From an uncultured Eubacteriales bacterium (GTDB taxonomy: Bacteria; Bacillota; Clostridia; Peptostreptococcales; Anaerovoracaceae), in the NCBI GenBank assembly GCA_902803725.1, contig CADCRD010000194.1:1-20717 (forward strand): a stretch of DNA of 20,717 nt, in the 5' to 3' direction. This document shows positions 1 to 6,807 of this stretch, piece by piece. Below the pieces are notes generated by a model, which did not search any database, was not told where the DNA came from, and saw only the letters and a list, made by a program, of their open reading frames with translations. Positions within the stretch are counted from its first letter, which is position 1, and the number at the start of each line of letters is the position of its first letter. The translations under genes were made by a program, and so were the position numbers.

Positions 1-822
1 AATCCTGTCACGCAAAAAAACATCGGGATTCTGAAAGAACTGGGATACAAGATCATTGAACCTGCCAGCGGACTTTTGGCATGTGGTGATACAGGTGCCG
101 GGAAAATGCCTGAACCCGAAGAGCTGTTTGATCACATCAGATATCATCTGGCCGGACCTAAAGATATGCTGGGGAAAAAGGTCATAGTAACGGCCGGACC
201 GACGCAGGAAGCAATAGATCCCGTCAGATACATAACGAATCACTCCAGCGGCAAGATGGGCTATGCACTGGCTCAGGCTGCCATGCTGAGAGGTGCGGAT
301 GTCACTTTAGTAAGCGGGCAGACCAGCCTCACGCCTCCGAGATTCGTGAAAGTCATCGATGTCACCAGCACACAGTCAATGTATGATGCCGTTGTTTCTA
401 ATTTTGATGATGCGGATTATGTATTCAAAGCCGCAGCAGTTTCTGACTACACTCCTGCAGAGACTTATGATGATAAGGTCAAAAAGAAAGACGGTGATAT
501 GTCGATCCCGCTGAAAAGAACGCCGGATATTCTGATGGAACTGGGAAGACGGAAAAAAGAAGGTCAGTATCTGTGCGGTTTTTCTATGGAGACCCGGGAT
601 CTTATCGAAAACTCTTCGGTCAAACTGGAGAAGAAGAATGCCGACATGATCGTAGCCAACAACCTTAAGGATAAAGGATCCGGATTCAGGACAGACACGA
701 ATATGATCACACTGATAACGAAGGACGATGTTCGTCCGCTGCCTCTCATGAGCAAATTTGATGCCGCGAATGCGATCATTGATGCAGTTCTTGATTCACA
801 GAAAGGGGACCGGTCCGAATAA
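1..822 (+). CDS. coaBC: Bifunctional phosphopantothenoylcysteine decarboxylase/synthase, 3' part
   Basis: The reading frame is open from base 1 to TAA at 820-822, giving 273 residues of a protein that is usually about 400 residues long, so the start and most of the CoaC flavodoxin-like domain lie outside the window. The CoaC substrate clamp is visible as ACGDTGAGKMPEP near residues 26-38. The CoaB synthetase domain follows, with AGPTQEAIDPVRYI, the SSGKMG nucleotide-binding segment, KAAAVSDYTP, KVKKKDG and a late IVANNL motif. In this family CoaB uses CTP to join 4'-phosphopantothenate to cysteine, and CoaC decarboxylates the product, two cytosolic steps of coenzyme A synthesis. No frameshift is seen. 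A hairpin 36 bases downstream probably ends its transcript. Confidence 0.95.
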   Translation, partial: NPVTQKNIGILKELGYKIIEPASGLLACGDTGAGKMPEPEELFDHIRYHLAGPKDMLGKKVIVTAGPTQEAIDPVRYITNHSSGKMGYALAQAAMLRGADVTLVSGQTSLTPPRFVKVIDVTSTQSMYDAVVSNFDDADYVFKAAAVSDYTPAETYDDKVKKKDGDMSIPLKRTPDILMELGRRKKEGQYLCGFSMETRDLIENSSVKLEKKNADMIVANNLKDKGSGFRTDTNMITLITKDDVRPLPLMSKFDAANAIIDAVLDSQKGDRSE

Positions 823-850
823 ATCACAGACCGGATATGTTTTAAGCCTG

Positions 851-878
851 TTTTCAGCCGCCGGGATTATGGTATAAT
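851..878 (+). promoter_or_regulatory. Sigma-A promoter of the two-component system, nested in the coaBC terminator
   Basis: TATAAT at 873-878 is preceded by TG one base away (TGGTATAAT, an extended -10). The best -35 match is TTTTCA at 851-856, 16 bases upstream. Transcription would start near 885, inside the 3' arm of the hairpin, about 108 bases before the response regulator start. Confidence 0.6.
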
Positions 879-895
879 CAATCCGGCGGTTTTAA
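858..895 (+). terminator. Hairpin terminator after coaBC
   Basis: CCGCCGGGATT (858-868) pairs with AATCCGGCGG (880-889), leaving one unpaired G, and a TTTT run begins at 890. This has the form of a rho-independent terminator, though the T run is short. The loop and stem flank contain a promoter -10 box, listed separately. Confidence 0.6.
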
Positions 896-992
896 ATTGC
901 CTGCAGGCTTATCCGCAGGGAATTCGGGTAAGCAAAACAGTCATAAAATAACGGATAAAGGATCCCGCAAGGGAATCAGAAAGGCTGCAGAA

Positions 993-1667
993 ATGAGAGT
1001 ACTGATAGTTGAAGATGAAGTACGTCTGGCCGAGGCTCTGGCTCAGATACTGGCGGAAAGCAAATACATGACAGATGTTGTGAATTCCGGACTCGATGGA
1101 TTTGAGTATGCCTTGTCGGGAATATATGATGTGATCGTACTGGATGTGATGCTGCCCGAAATGGACGGTTTTACGATAGCTAAAAAACTCAGAGACAACA
1201 AGATACAGACACCAATTATAATGCTTACAGCCAAAGACTCGACGGTTGACAAGGTAACGGGTCTCGACTGCGGTGCTGATGACTACATGACCAAGCCGTT
1301 CGTGCCAGATGAACTGCTGGCCCGGATCAGAGCGCTGACCAGGCGCCAGGGGGAAGTTCAGATGAACGAAGCTGAATTCGGCGACATCACACTGAATCTT
1401 TCGACGGGGGATCTTGCGTGCAGAGGCAAGAGCATCCATCTGAATTACAAGGAATCCGAGATACTCAAGCTTTTGATGGCAAATCCGAATTCGGCAGTAT
1501 CAAAAGAAGATCTCATAACTAAAGTGTGGGGATATGATTCGGATGCGAGTGATAATAATGTTGAAGCTTATATATCATTTTTGCGCAAAAAACTCAGCTT
1601 CCTTGATTCACATGTGAGCATCACAGCTCTGAGAAAGATAGGTTACAGATTAGAAGAAAACCAATGA
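993..1667 (+). CDS. OmpR/PhoB-family response regulator
   Basis: This is a 224-residue DNA-binding response regulator. The receiver domain starts at once (MRVLIVEDE) and has the acidic pair E7-D8, the phospho-acceptor D51 in VLDVMLPEMDG, T79 and K101 (TKPF). The C-terminal half is a winged-helix effector with NYKESEILKLL, VWGYDSDASDNNVEAYISFLRKKL and the closing ALRKIGYRL typical of the family. The frame is open upstream to a TTG at 897. The ATG at 993 was chosen because the receiver fold begins there and GAAAGG (979-984) sits 8 bases upstream. The cognate kinase follows 56 bases downstream. Target genes cannot be read from the sequence. The oppositely oriented secreted-protein operon next door is a possible target, by inference only. 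Confidence 0.93.
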   Translation: MRVLIVEDEVRLAEALAQILAESKYMTDVVNSGLDGFEYALSGIYDVIVLDVMLPEMDGFTIAKKLRDNKIQTPIIMLTAKDSTVDKVTGLDCGADDYMTKPFVPDELLARIRALTRRQGEVQMNEAEFGDITLNLSTGDLACRGKSIHLNYKESEILKLLMANPNSAVSKEDLITKVWGYDSDASDNNVEAYISFLRKKLSFLDSHVSITALRKIGYRLEENQ

Positions 1668-1676
1668 AAATGCATC

Positions 1677-1704
1677 CTGCCCGGTGATGGAAAACATCAG
1701 GCAG
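1677..1704 (+). repeat. Intercistronic hairpin between regulator and kinase genes
   Basis: CTGCC (1677-1681) pairs with GGCAG (1700-1704), and TGATG (1685-1689) pairs with CATCA (1695-1699), around a GAAAA loop. A CGG bulge sits on one side. There is no T run, so it is not an obvious terminator. It may affect RNA processing or the ratio of regulator to kinase. Confidence 0.5.
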
Positions 1705-1723
1705 CTCTGTTATGAGGTAACTA

Positions 1724-2992
1724 ATGCTAAAACAACTCCGTAAACGTTTTATAATAATCACAATGGCGCTGGTCGGTATCGTTCTTTTGATGCTGACACT
1801 GATCATGTGTTACAAAACTTATTCCCAGCAGATGAACAAGATAAACCGCGCTTTGGAAATGGGTCTTCGCGGACCTCTGGCGAGTGAAGACAACCTTTAT
1901 GGAGGAGGCGGAGAAGATCCGGAAGACGGCGGGATACATGACGGGTTTTCTGCGCGGGACGGTTCTTTTCAGGTGGTCCTCAATTCAGATAATGATATCA
2001 TAAGCTATAATAACACGTATACGGATCTGACCAGCGATGAGATATATGATGCGGTCGACAGAGTTCTGAGCGCAGATCAGTCAGACGGCAAACTGAAAAA
2101 ACACAAACTGTATTACAAGATGTCATCAGGCACTTTCTATAAAAAAATCGCATTTGCCGATTATTCTGCCGCAAGTAAAGAGATAACAGCCAGTATTGTT
2201 TTCGCGTTGTTGTGTTTTGCCGGGGCGATGCTGATATTTCTTATGATCAGTATATGGCTGTCAGGATATGCAATGAGGCCTGTTGCAAAGGCATGGGCAC
2301 AGCAGCATCAGTTCGTCGCGGACGCCAGTCATGAGCTGAAGACTCCGCTTACCGCTATTCTCGCTACAAACAATGTACTTCTTTCGCACGGTGATTCGAC
2401 CATCAACGAACAGAAAAAGTGGATAGAAAATTCACAGGCCGAAGCTCATCATATGAAAGAACTGATAAACAATATGCTGTTTCTGGCCAAATCAGATGAT
2501 GAAAAGGTCGAACTCGTCATGAGCGAGATATCTCTGAGCGACATAGTGATGGATACTACTCTTCAGTTTGAACCTGTTGCCTTTGAGAATGGAGTTCTGA
2601 TAGACACGTCAATTGAAAAGGATATAAAAATTCAGGGAGATACCACGCAGATACGTCAGCTGGCGCATATCCTCGTTGATAATGCATGTAAATATGCGGG
2701 TGCTGATGGTCATGTTGATGTTGTCTTAATGCGCAATGCCGGCACAATAAAGCTGGAGGTCGTGAATACCGGCGCTCCCATACCTGCAGAGGATCTGCCT
2801 CATATATTCGAGCGGTTTTACCGTTCAGACAAGGTGCGTACCCAGCAAAATCAGGCGGGCGGATATGGCCTCGGGCTGGCTATCGCAAAGAGTATCGTGG
2901 AAAGACATAAGGGCTCTGTCAGTGCCGTCAGCAACGAGACCGACGGCACAAAATTCACAGTGACTTTCCGTACTAAGGACCGTGCACGCTAG
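1724..2992 (+). CDS. Membrane sensor histidine kinase
   Basis: This 422-residue kinase partners the regulator just upstream. Membrane helices span about residues 9-30 and 154-179. Between them lies an extracytoplasmic region of roughly 120 residues with a Gly/Asp/Glu-rich stretch (GGGGEDPEDGG, 60-70). The H box FVADASHELKTP places the phospho-acceptor at His203. The ATPase domain has the N box LVDNACKYAG (N320), a G1-type segment VVNTGAPIPAEDLPHIFERFYR and the G2 loop GGYGLGLA near 379. The usual Asp of G1 (DxGxG) is replaced by VNTGAP, a variant I recall from other active Firmicutes kinases. The ATG is supported by GAGG (1714-1717) 6 bases upstream. The signal sensed is unknown; the sensor region matches no domain I recognise. 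Confidence 0.93.
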   Translation: MLKQLRKRFIIITMALVGIVLLMLTLIMCYKTYSQQMNKINRALEMGLRGPLASEDNLYGGGGEDPEDGGIHDGFSARDGSFQVVLNSDNDIISYNNTYTDLTSDEIYDAVDRVLSADQSDGKLKKHKLYYKMSSGTFYKKIAFADYSAASKEITASIVFALLCFAGAMLIFLMISIWLSGYAMRPVAKAWAQQHQFVADASHELKTPLTAILATNNVLLSHGDSTINEQKKWIENSQAEAHHMKELINNMLFLAKSDDEKVELVMSEISLSDIVMDTTLQFEPVAFENGVLIDTSIEKDIKIQGDTTQIRQLAHILVDNACKYAGADGHVDVVLMRNAGTIKLEVVNTGAPIPAEDLPHIFERFYRSDKVRTQQNQAGGYGLGLAIAKSIVERHKGSVSAVSNETDGTKFTVTFRTKDRAR

Positions 2993-3006
2993 AACGTTAT
3001 GTATGA

Positions 3007-3246
3007 TCAAAAATGCTTTTTTCTGCTGTTCTCTGAATTCGTGCTGCCTGAATACTGAGACAGGAAGAACGTCATATGCAGGAAGACGAAAATGAGCATC
3101 ACAAGGATAAGAGCGGTTGCTGTGATCGCGCTGCTGTCCCATATCCCGTTTTCAAAATGACCTGCAAAGCTCTTCAAAAATTGCCATCCTGTGATCATCG
3201 CGGCTATACATGCGATGATATGCAGAGTGTCAAAAAACTTTTTCAC
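3007..3246 (-). CDS. Small two-helix membrane protein, unknown function
   Basis: This is a 79-residue protein starting with GTG at 3246. The start is well supported: AGGAGG (3260-3255) lies 8 bases upstream and begins right after the stop codon of the preceding gene, which implies translational coupling. Two hydrophobic helices span about residues 8-28 and 40-62 (ITATALILVMLIFVFLHMTFF). A polar, basic tail (NSENSRKKHF) follows. I do not recognise a family. The tight pairing with a secreted protein suggests a partner role such as immunity, export or anchoring, but this is inference. Its stop lies only 14 bases from the stop of the converging histidine kinase gene, with no terminator visible between them. 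Confidence 0.75.
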   Translation of the reverse strand: MKKFFDTLHIIACIAAMITGWQFLKSFAGHFENGIWDSSAITATALILVMLIFVFLHMTFFLSQYSGSTNSENSRKKHF

Positions 3247-3260
3247 TTAAAATTCCTCCT

Positions 3261-4403
3261 CTACAGATAATGAACACGGTATTCTCTGTAATACTTGCCG
3301 CGCGGCCGTTTGACAGTGTAGCTGTTTTTGCTGACTACTTTTCCTGTGTTCATGCTGATCTTTTTCCTGGTGCCGCGCTCAACTTTAAATTCCGCTCTGC
3401 ATTCTGCATAGCATCTTTTGTTTTTTGCGATGCTCCAGGATCTTGATGTCGCGCTCGTAATGCTGGATCCTGTGCCGATCGTTACGATCCCCTTGATGTT
3501 TCCGGATACAGAACCGCTGATGGTATAGGATTCGTTGACGGTCAGTGTTCCGCCTTTTGTTTTCTTTGTGTTCATAATAGATGAAGTTCTCTTCCACTTG
3601 CCGTATTCGTAATTGACCGATACGTTGGATTTTTTGTAGTAATATCCGCTCATCGCAGGGTCGGCCACAACAGGGAACTGTGTGTTTTCGTCAAATGAAA
3701 CATGCTGGATGAGAGTCTTGCCTTTGATCGTATAGTAGCTCTTAACGTCATTACCCTTTGCGTCCTTTGCCCATGCAGGCATGATCTCATAAGCAGATTC
3801 GCCATTTTCCATGATGAAGACCAGTCCGCCGGGCCCTTTTTTCAGTGACTGATTCCGGCCGAGCCTGAATTTGAAGGAATAATCCTTCGGGGCATCGGCA
3901 GATCCGATAACGATCAGACTGCGAACTGTGTCTGCCTGATCATCAAGGGCTCTGTCTTTTGGATAACGGTCATATGCCGCAGCCTGAACTGCAACAGATA
4001 CATCTGCATCATCTGAATCATAGACGAGAGTGCCGTCTTTCATCTCTCCTTTTTCTCCGCTGACCTCCTTTGGCAGCTGCATTGTGATACTGTGTGAATC
4101 CATTGTGTCCATCATGATACCGTCATCCGGATCCTTTGGGATCTCGATGCTGAGATCTTCATTTTCCTGATGGAAACTGTTCTTGTCTTCGTTAAGATCA
4201 CCGATCACATTCTCAGCTGACAGTTCTTCACTGTGAAGGGCATGTTCCACAGCCTTCACGGTATCAGAAGCACTGCCGGCAGAAGGGCTGCCGGATGCAG
4301 CAAACGCGCTGATGGTGCCCGCACCTGAAAAACCGATCGCCATTGAAGCTGTCAGTGTCATGGTAAAAACTTTCTTTACAATTTGCCTTCCATAGCCAGT
4401 CAT
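3261..4403 (-). CDS. Secreted beta-rich protein of unknown function
   Basis: This is a 380-residue exported protein. The ATG at 4403 has GAGGAGG (4418-4412) 8 bases upstream. The frame stays open a further 126 bases upstream without a comparable start. The signal peptide has a basic start (GRQIVKK), a hydrophobic core and a likely cut after AFA (residue 35). A Ser/Asp/Glu-rich region follows, then a domain containing PAWAKDAKGN and FPVVADP (residues 244-249). That PVVADP arrangement resembles, from memory, many uncharacterised secreted proteins of actinobacteria and Firmicutes. The last 130 residues alternate Ser, Thr, Gly and Val (YTISGSVSGNIKGIVTIGTG), which suggests beta strands, and end in a basic, Tyr-rich tail. 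There is no sortase motif or lipobox. It is followed by the coupled small membrane protein. Confidence 0.85.
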   Translation of the reverse strand: MTGYGRQIVKKVFTMTLTASMAIGFSGAGTISAFAASGSPSAGSASDTVKAVEHALHSEELSAENVIGDLNEDKNSFHQENEDLSIEIPKDPDDGIMMDTMDSHSITMQLPKEVSGEKGEMKDGTLVYDSDDADVSVAVQAAAYDRYPKDRALDDQADTVRSLIVIGSADAPKDYSFKFRLGRNQSLKKGPGGLVFIMENGESAYEIMPAWAKDAKGNDVKSYYTIKGKTLIQHVSFDENTQFPVVADPAMSGYYYKKSNVSVNYEYGKWKRTSSIMNTKKTKGGTLTVNESYTISGSVSGNIKGIVTIGTGSSITSATSRSWSIAKNKRCYAECRAEFKVERGTRKKISMNTGKVVSKNSYTVKRPRGKYYREYRVHYL

Positions 4404-4476
4404 AGATTTTACCTCCTCTAAAAATGTCAAAATGGCTGAGTTGTTATTGATGCATGTCCGATAAATAACGATGCCA

Positions 4477-4485
4477 CCTCCTTTC
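4477..4485 (-). promoter_or_regulatory. STAB-SD-like GAAAGGAGG in the leader of the secreted-protein operon
   Basis: The minus strand reads GAAAGGAGG about 8-10 bases after the predicted transcription start. No ATG, GTG or TTG start lies at usable spacing behind it; the real start is 74 bases further on with its own Shine-Dalgarno site. This matches the sequence of the known Bacillus cry3A 5' mRNA stabiliser (STAB-SD). Confidence 0.5.
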
Positions 4486-4500
4486 CCCGGACATGAGAAA

Positions 4501-4529
4501 AGTATAGTGCAGCAGAACGATAATGTCAA
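4501..4529 (-). promoter_or_regulatory. Strong sigma-A promoter of the secreted-protein operon
   Basis: On the minus strand a perfect TTGACA (4529-4524) is followed after exactly 17 bases by TATACT (4506-4501). Transcription would start near 4494, giving a leader of about 90 bases. It fires away from the glnS promoter some 75 bases to the right. Confidence 0.85.
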
Positions 4530-4578
4530 TCATTTACAGTAAAAAAATGTAAACAAAACACTTGCTTACATAAAGCAA

Positions 4579-4607
4579 ATGACAAGAAATGAAGACTATG
4601 ATATAAT
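4579..4607 (+). promoter_or_regulatory. Sigma-A extended -10 promoter of glnS
   Basis: ATGACA (4579-4584) is separated by 17 bases from TATAAT (4602-4607), which carries an upstream TG (TGATATAAT). The start would be near 4614, about 76 bases before the glnS ATG. Confidence 0.8.
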
Positions 4608-4621
4608 TTTTCACTGACAGG

Positions 4622-4639
4622 AAAGCACACCTGTGCTTT
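4622..4639 (+). repeat. Hairpin at the 5' end of the glnS leader
   Basis: AAAGCACA (4622-4629) is perfectly complementary to TGTGCTTT (4632-4639), about 8 bases after the predicted transcription start. The leader is far too short for a T-box, and no T run follows. A 5' end stabiliser is a reasonable guess. Confidence 0.5.
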
Positions 4640-4689
4640 GATCAGAAAAGCTGTATAGAAAATGCGAGAAACAACGGAGGTCGAAAAAT

Positions 4690-6354
4690 ATGGCTGAAGA
4701 TATAAAAAATGAAGAAGGAAAAACCAGAGGGAATTTTATCCATCAGAGAATAGATGAAGATATTCTTGCCGGCACATATGATGGCAAGGTCCAGACTCGT
4801 TTTCCGCCGGAACCTAACGGATATCTGCACATTGGACATGCAAAGAGCATATGCCTGAACTTTTCAACGGCTGAAAAATATGGCGGAGTATGCAATCTGA
4901 GATATGACGACACGAATCCGGTAAAAGAAGATATTGAGTATGTAAAATCCATTGAAGAAGACATCAGATGGCTGGGATTTGAATGGGGTAATATATTCTG
5001 GGCCAGTGATTATTTTGATACTATGTATGATGCGGCGGTCGATCTTATCAGGCAGGGAAAAGCTTTTGTAGATGACCAGTCGGCTGAAGAGATCAGTGCA
5101 ACAAGAGGCACTCTGACTGAGCCGGGAAAGAACAGCCCGTACAGAGACCGCAGCGTTGAAGAGAACCTCAGGCTCTTTGAGGAAATGAAAGACGGTAAAT
5201 ATGCTGACGGTGAAAAATGTCTCAGAGCTAAGATAGATATGGCCAGCCCGAACATGAACATGCGCGATCCCGTTCTTTACAGAATTGTACATGCAACACA
5301 TCATAACACAGGTGATAAATGGTGTATCTATCCGATGTATGATTTTGCTCATCCGCTGGAAGATGCCATTGAAGGCGTCACACACTCCATATGCACACTT
5401 GAGTTTGAAGATCACAGACCGATATATGACTGGTCGATCGATGAACTGGGCTGGTGGGATCCCAGACCGCAGCAGATAGAATTCGCTCGTCTGAATGTGA
5501 CGAACATGGTGATGAGCAAGAGATATCTCAAGCAGTTTGTCGATGACGGCGTAGTTGAAGGATGGGATGATCCGCGTATGCCAACGATCGCAGGAATCCG
5601 CCGCAGAGGATATACGCCTGAGTCTATCAGAGATTTTTGCGACCGTATTGGTGTTGCCAAGGCAAACAGCACGGTCGAGGTCGGTCTGCTCGAGCACTGC
5701 ATCCGTGAAGATCTGAAGGACAAGGTCGCCAGCCGTAATGTCGTTTTCGATCCGATCAAGGTCGTGATCACGAATTATCCGGACGGACAGACGGAAGAAA
5801 TGACAATGGAGAACAACCGTAACGTTCCGGAAATGGGTGAAAGAACGGTTCCTTTCTCCAAAGAACTGTATATAGACGGTGCTGACTTTATGGAGATACC
5901 TGCAAAGAAATATTTCAGACTGTATCCGGGAAATGAGGTCCGTTTCAAAGGCGCTTACTTCCTGACATGCACAGAATCTGTAAGGGATGAGGATGGCAAT
6001 ATAATTGAGCTTCACTGCACATACGATCCTGAGACAAAATCAGGTTCAGGGTTCGAAGGGCGCAAGGTCAAGGGAACGATTCACTGGGTCGATGCGGCTA
6101 CTGCAGTAAAGATCAAAGTACGCGAACTCGATTATCTGATGAAAGATAACGGAGAAGGCAAAGAGGAATTCAACCCTGAATCCATGAAAGAAAAGATCTG
6201 CTATGCCGAACCGCTGATCAGTGAGGCAAAGCCGGGTGAGAGATTCCAGTTCTTCAGACATGGTTATTATGTCGCTGATACGAAACTGACCACAGATGAC
6301 GAAAAGGTATTCAACAGCATCGTGGGACTCAAGAGCAGCTACAAGCCGAAATAA
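4690..6354 (+). CDS. glnS: Glutaminyl-tRNA synthetase
   Basis: This is a 554-residue class I aminoacyl-tRNA synthetase that charges tRNA-Gln with glutamine in the cytosol. The HIGH motif is at residues 47-50 within FPPEPNGYLHIGHAKS. The KMSKS loop appears as VMSKR (274-278). Other GlnRS landmarks are NLRYDDTNPVKED, YPMYDFAHPLEDAIEGVTHS and SICTLEFEDHRPIYDW. The C-terminal half is the beta-barrel anticodon-binding region. Length equals that of the well-studied E. coli enzyme, with no truncation. The start has CGGAGG 9 bases upstream. Many Firmicutes lack this enzyme and make Gln-tRNA by amidation, so its presence is informative. It stands alone, with its own promoter and terminator. Confidence 0.97.
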   Translation: MAEDIKNEEGKTRGNFIHQRIDEDILAGTYDGKVQTRFPPEPNGYLHIGHAKSICLNFSTAEKYGGVCNLRYDDTNPVKEDIEYVKSIEEDIRWLGFEWGNIFWASDYFDTMYDAAVDLIRQGKAFVDDQSAEEISATRGTLTEPGKNSPYRDRSVEENLRLFEEMKDGKYADGEKCLRAKIDMASPNMNMRDPVLYRIVHATHHNTGDKWCIYPMYDFAHPLEDAIEGVTHSICTLEFEDHRPIYDWSIDELGWWDPRPQQIEFARLNVTNMVMSKRYLKQFVDDGVVEGWDDPRMPTIAGIRRRGYTPESIRDFCDRIGVAKANSTVEVGLLEHCIREDLKDKVASRNVVFDPIKVVITNYPDGQTEEMTMENNRNVPEMGERTVPFSKELYIDGADFMEIPAKKYFRLYPGNEVRFKGAYFLTCTESVRDEDGNIIELHCTYDPETKSGSGFEGRKVKGTIHWVDAATAVKIKVRELDYLMKDNGEGKEEFNPESMKEKICYAEPLISEAKPGERFQFFRHGYYVADTKLTTDDEKVFNSIVGLKSSYKPK

Positions 6355-6405
6355 AGATCATTGCTCTGTTGGCTGATATAACGTAAAATCGATCAAATCC
6401 AAAAT

Positions 6406-6447
6406 AATACTGATAGTTCTGAAATGGAATTATCAGTATTTTGTTTA
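6406..6447. terminator. Probable bidirectional terminator downstream of glnS
   Basis: AATACTGATA (6406-6415) and TATCAGTATT (6431-6440) form a perfect 10-base stem. TTGTTT follows on the plus strand, and an A-rich run precedes the stem, giving T-rich sequence on the minus strand. It can end glnS and also the small minus-strand gene at 6529-6639. Confidence 0.75.
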
Positions 6448-6459
6448 TGCCGCGCTGAT

Positions 6460-6490
6460 TGAAAGATATCTTCCTGCAGATGATCTTTCA
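6460..6490. repeat. Inverted repeat in the glnS-trmO gap
   Basis: TGAAAGAT (6460-6467) and ATCTTTCA (6483-6490) form an 8-base stem with a 15-base loop. It lies in the 3' untranslated part of the small minus-strand gene. No function is evident. Confidence 0.35.
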
Positions 6491-6528
6491 CATGAATTCA
6501 AGATATCTGAGAGCAGATATGATCACGG

Positions 6529-6639
6529 CTATAGTCGCGCAGGATACGATCTCAGTCCCTTTCTTTCCAGCACCATTCCCAGCAGTGCCATGAGTAAAAG
6601 GGGCATGGTCAGACCAAATGTCGTAATAATGATTCCCAT
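6529..6639 (-). CDS. Single-pass membrane microprotein, 36 residues
   Basis: A short open frame reads from ATG (6639) to TAG (6531-6529). AAGGAG (6652-6647) lies 7 bases upstream, a spacing as good as that of the longer genes here. The product starts MGIIITTFGLTMPLLLMALL, then continues GMVLERKGLRSYPARL: one hydrophobic helix over about residues 2-24 and a short basic cytoplasmic tail. This positive-inside layout is typical of real membrane microproteins such as KdpF-like or regulatory small proteins, though I cannot assign it to a family. It sits alone in a 453-base gap, opposite to glnS and trmO. The terminator at 6406-6440 would serve it. No convincing promoter was found; a weak TTGAAC/GATATT pair lies about 50-80 bases upstream. 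Confidence 0.6.
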   Translation of the reverse strand: MGIIITTFGLTMPLLLMALLGMVLERKGLRSYPARL

Positions 6640-6706
6640 AATACCACTCCTTAATGTTCTGACTTTACCACAGTTTTGCAAAAATATCGAGAAATCGCGG
6701 AAAATA

Positions 6707-6744
6707 GTTCAAAGAACCCGCGGCCGCAAGTTTCATTTTTGAAC
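6707..6744. repeat. Inverted repeat upstream of trmO
   Basis: GTTCAAA (6707-6713) and TTTGAAC (6738-6744) flank a GC-rich centre that holds the palindrome GCGGCCGC. It ends 36 bases before the -10-like box of trmO. It could be an operator or a hairpin; nothing further can be said. Confidence 0.35.
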
Positions 6745-6780
6745 GTGACGAAAAAAGTAATGCAGGCTGTGGTTTTGAGT

Positions 6781-6786
6781 TATACT
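6781..6786 (+). promoter_or_regulatory. Possible -10 box of trmO
   Basis: TATACT lies 21 bases before the ATG, but no good -35 hexamer is found at 16-18 bases. It is offered only as the best candidate in the gap. Confidence 0.3.
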
Positions 6787-6807
6787 ATTAACGAAAGGAT
6801 GTAATAA

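Noticed and set aside
897..992. Longer N-terminus for the response regulator from a TTG at 897
   Set aside because: The extra 32 residues match no receiver domain, and ATG 993 has a correctly spaced ribosome site and the family start.
909..1439. Minus-strand frame of 176 codons opposite the response regulator
   Set aside because: It is an antisense shadow with no domain or ribosome site.
3076..3270. Plus-strand frame of 64 codons
   Set aside because: It is antisense to the small membrane protein gene, has no good ribosome site and a Cys/His-rich composition typical of shadows.
4453..4476. Leader peptide driven by the GAAAGGAGG upstream of the secreted-protein gene
   Set aside because: The only ATG is 21 bases away and encodes three residues; GTG overlaps the ribosome site itself, so a stabiliser role fits better.
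4404..4529. Longer N-terminus for the secreted protein reaching 4529
   Set aside because: It would start upstream of the predicted transcription start and bury the signal peptide; ATG 4403 has a strong ribosome site.
4608..4689. T-box riboswitch in the glnS leader
   Set aside because: The leader is only about 76 bases, with no specifier loop, T-box sequence or terminator.
4864..6015. Long open frame of 383 codons on the minus strand
   Set aside because: It lies wholly antisense to glnS, has no recognisable domains and reflects codon bias of the real gene.
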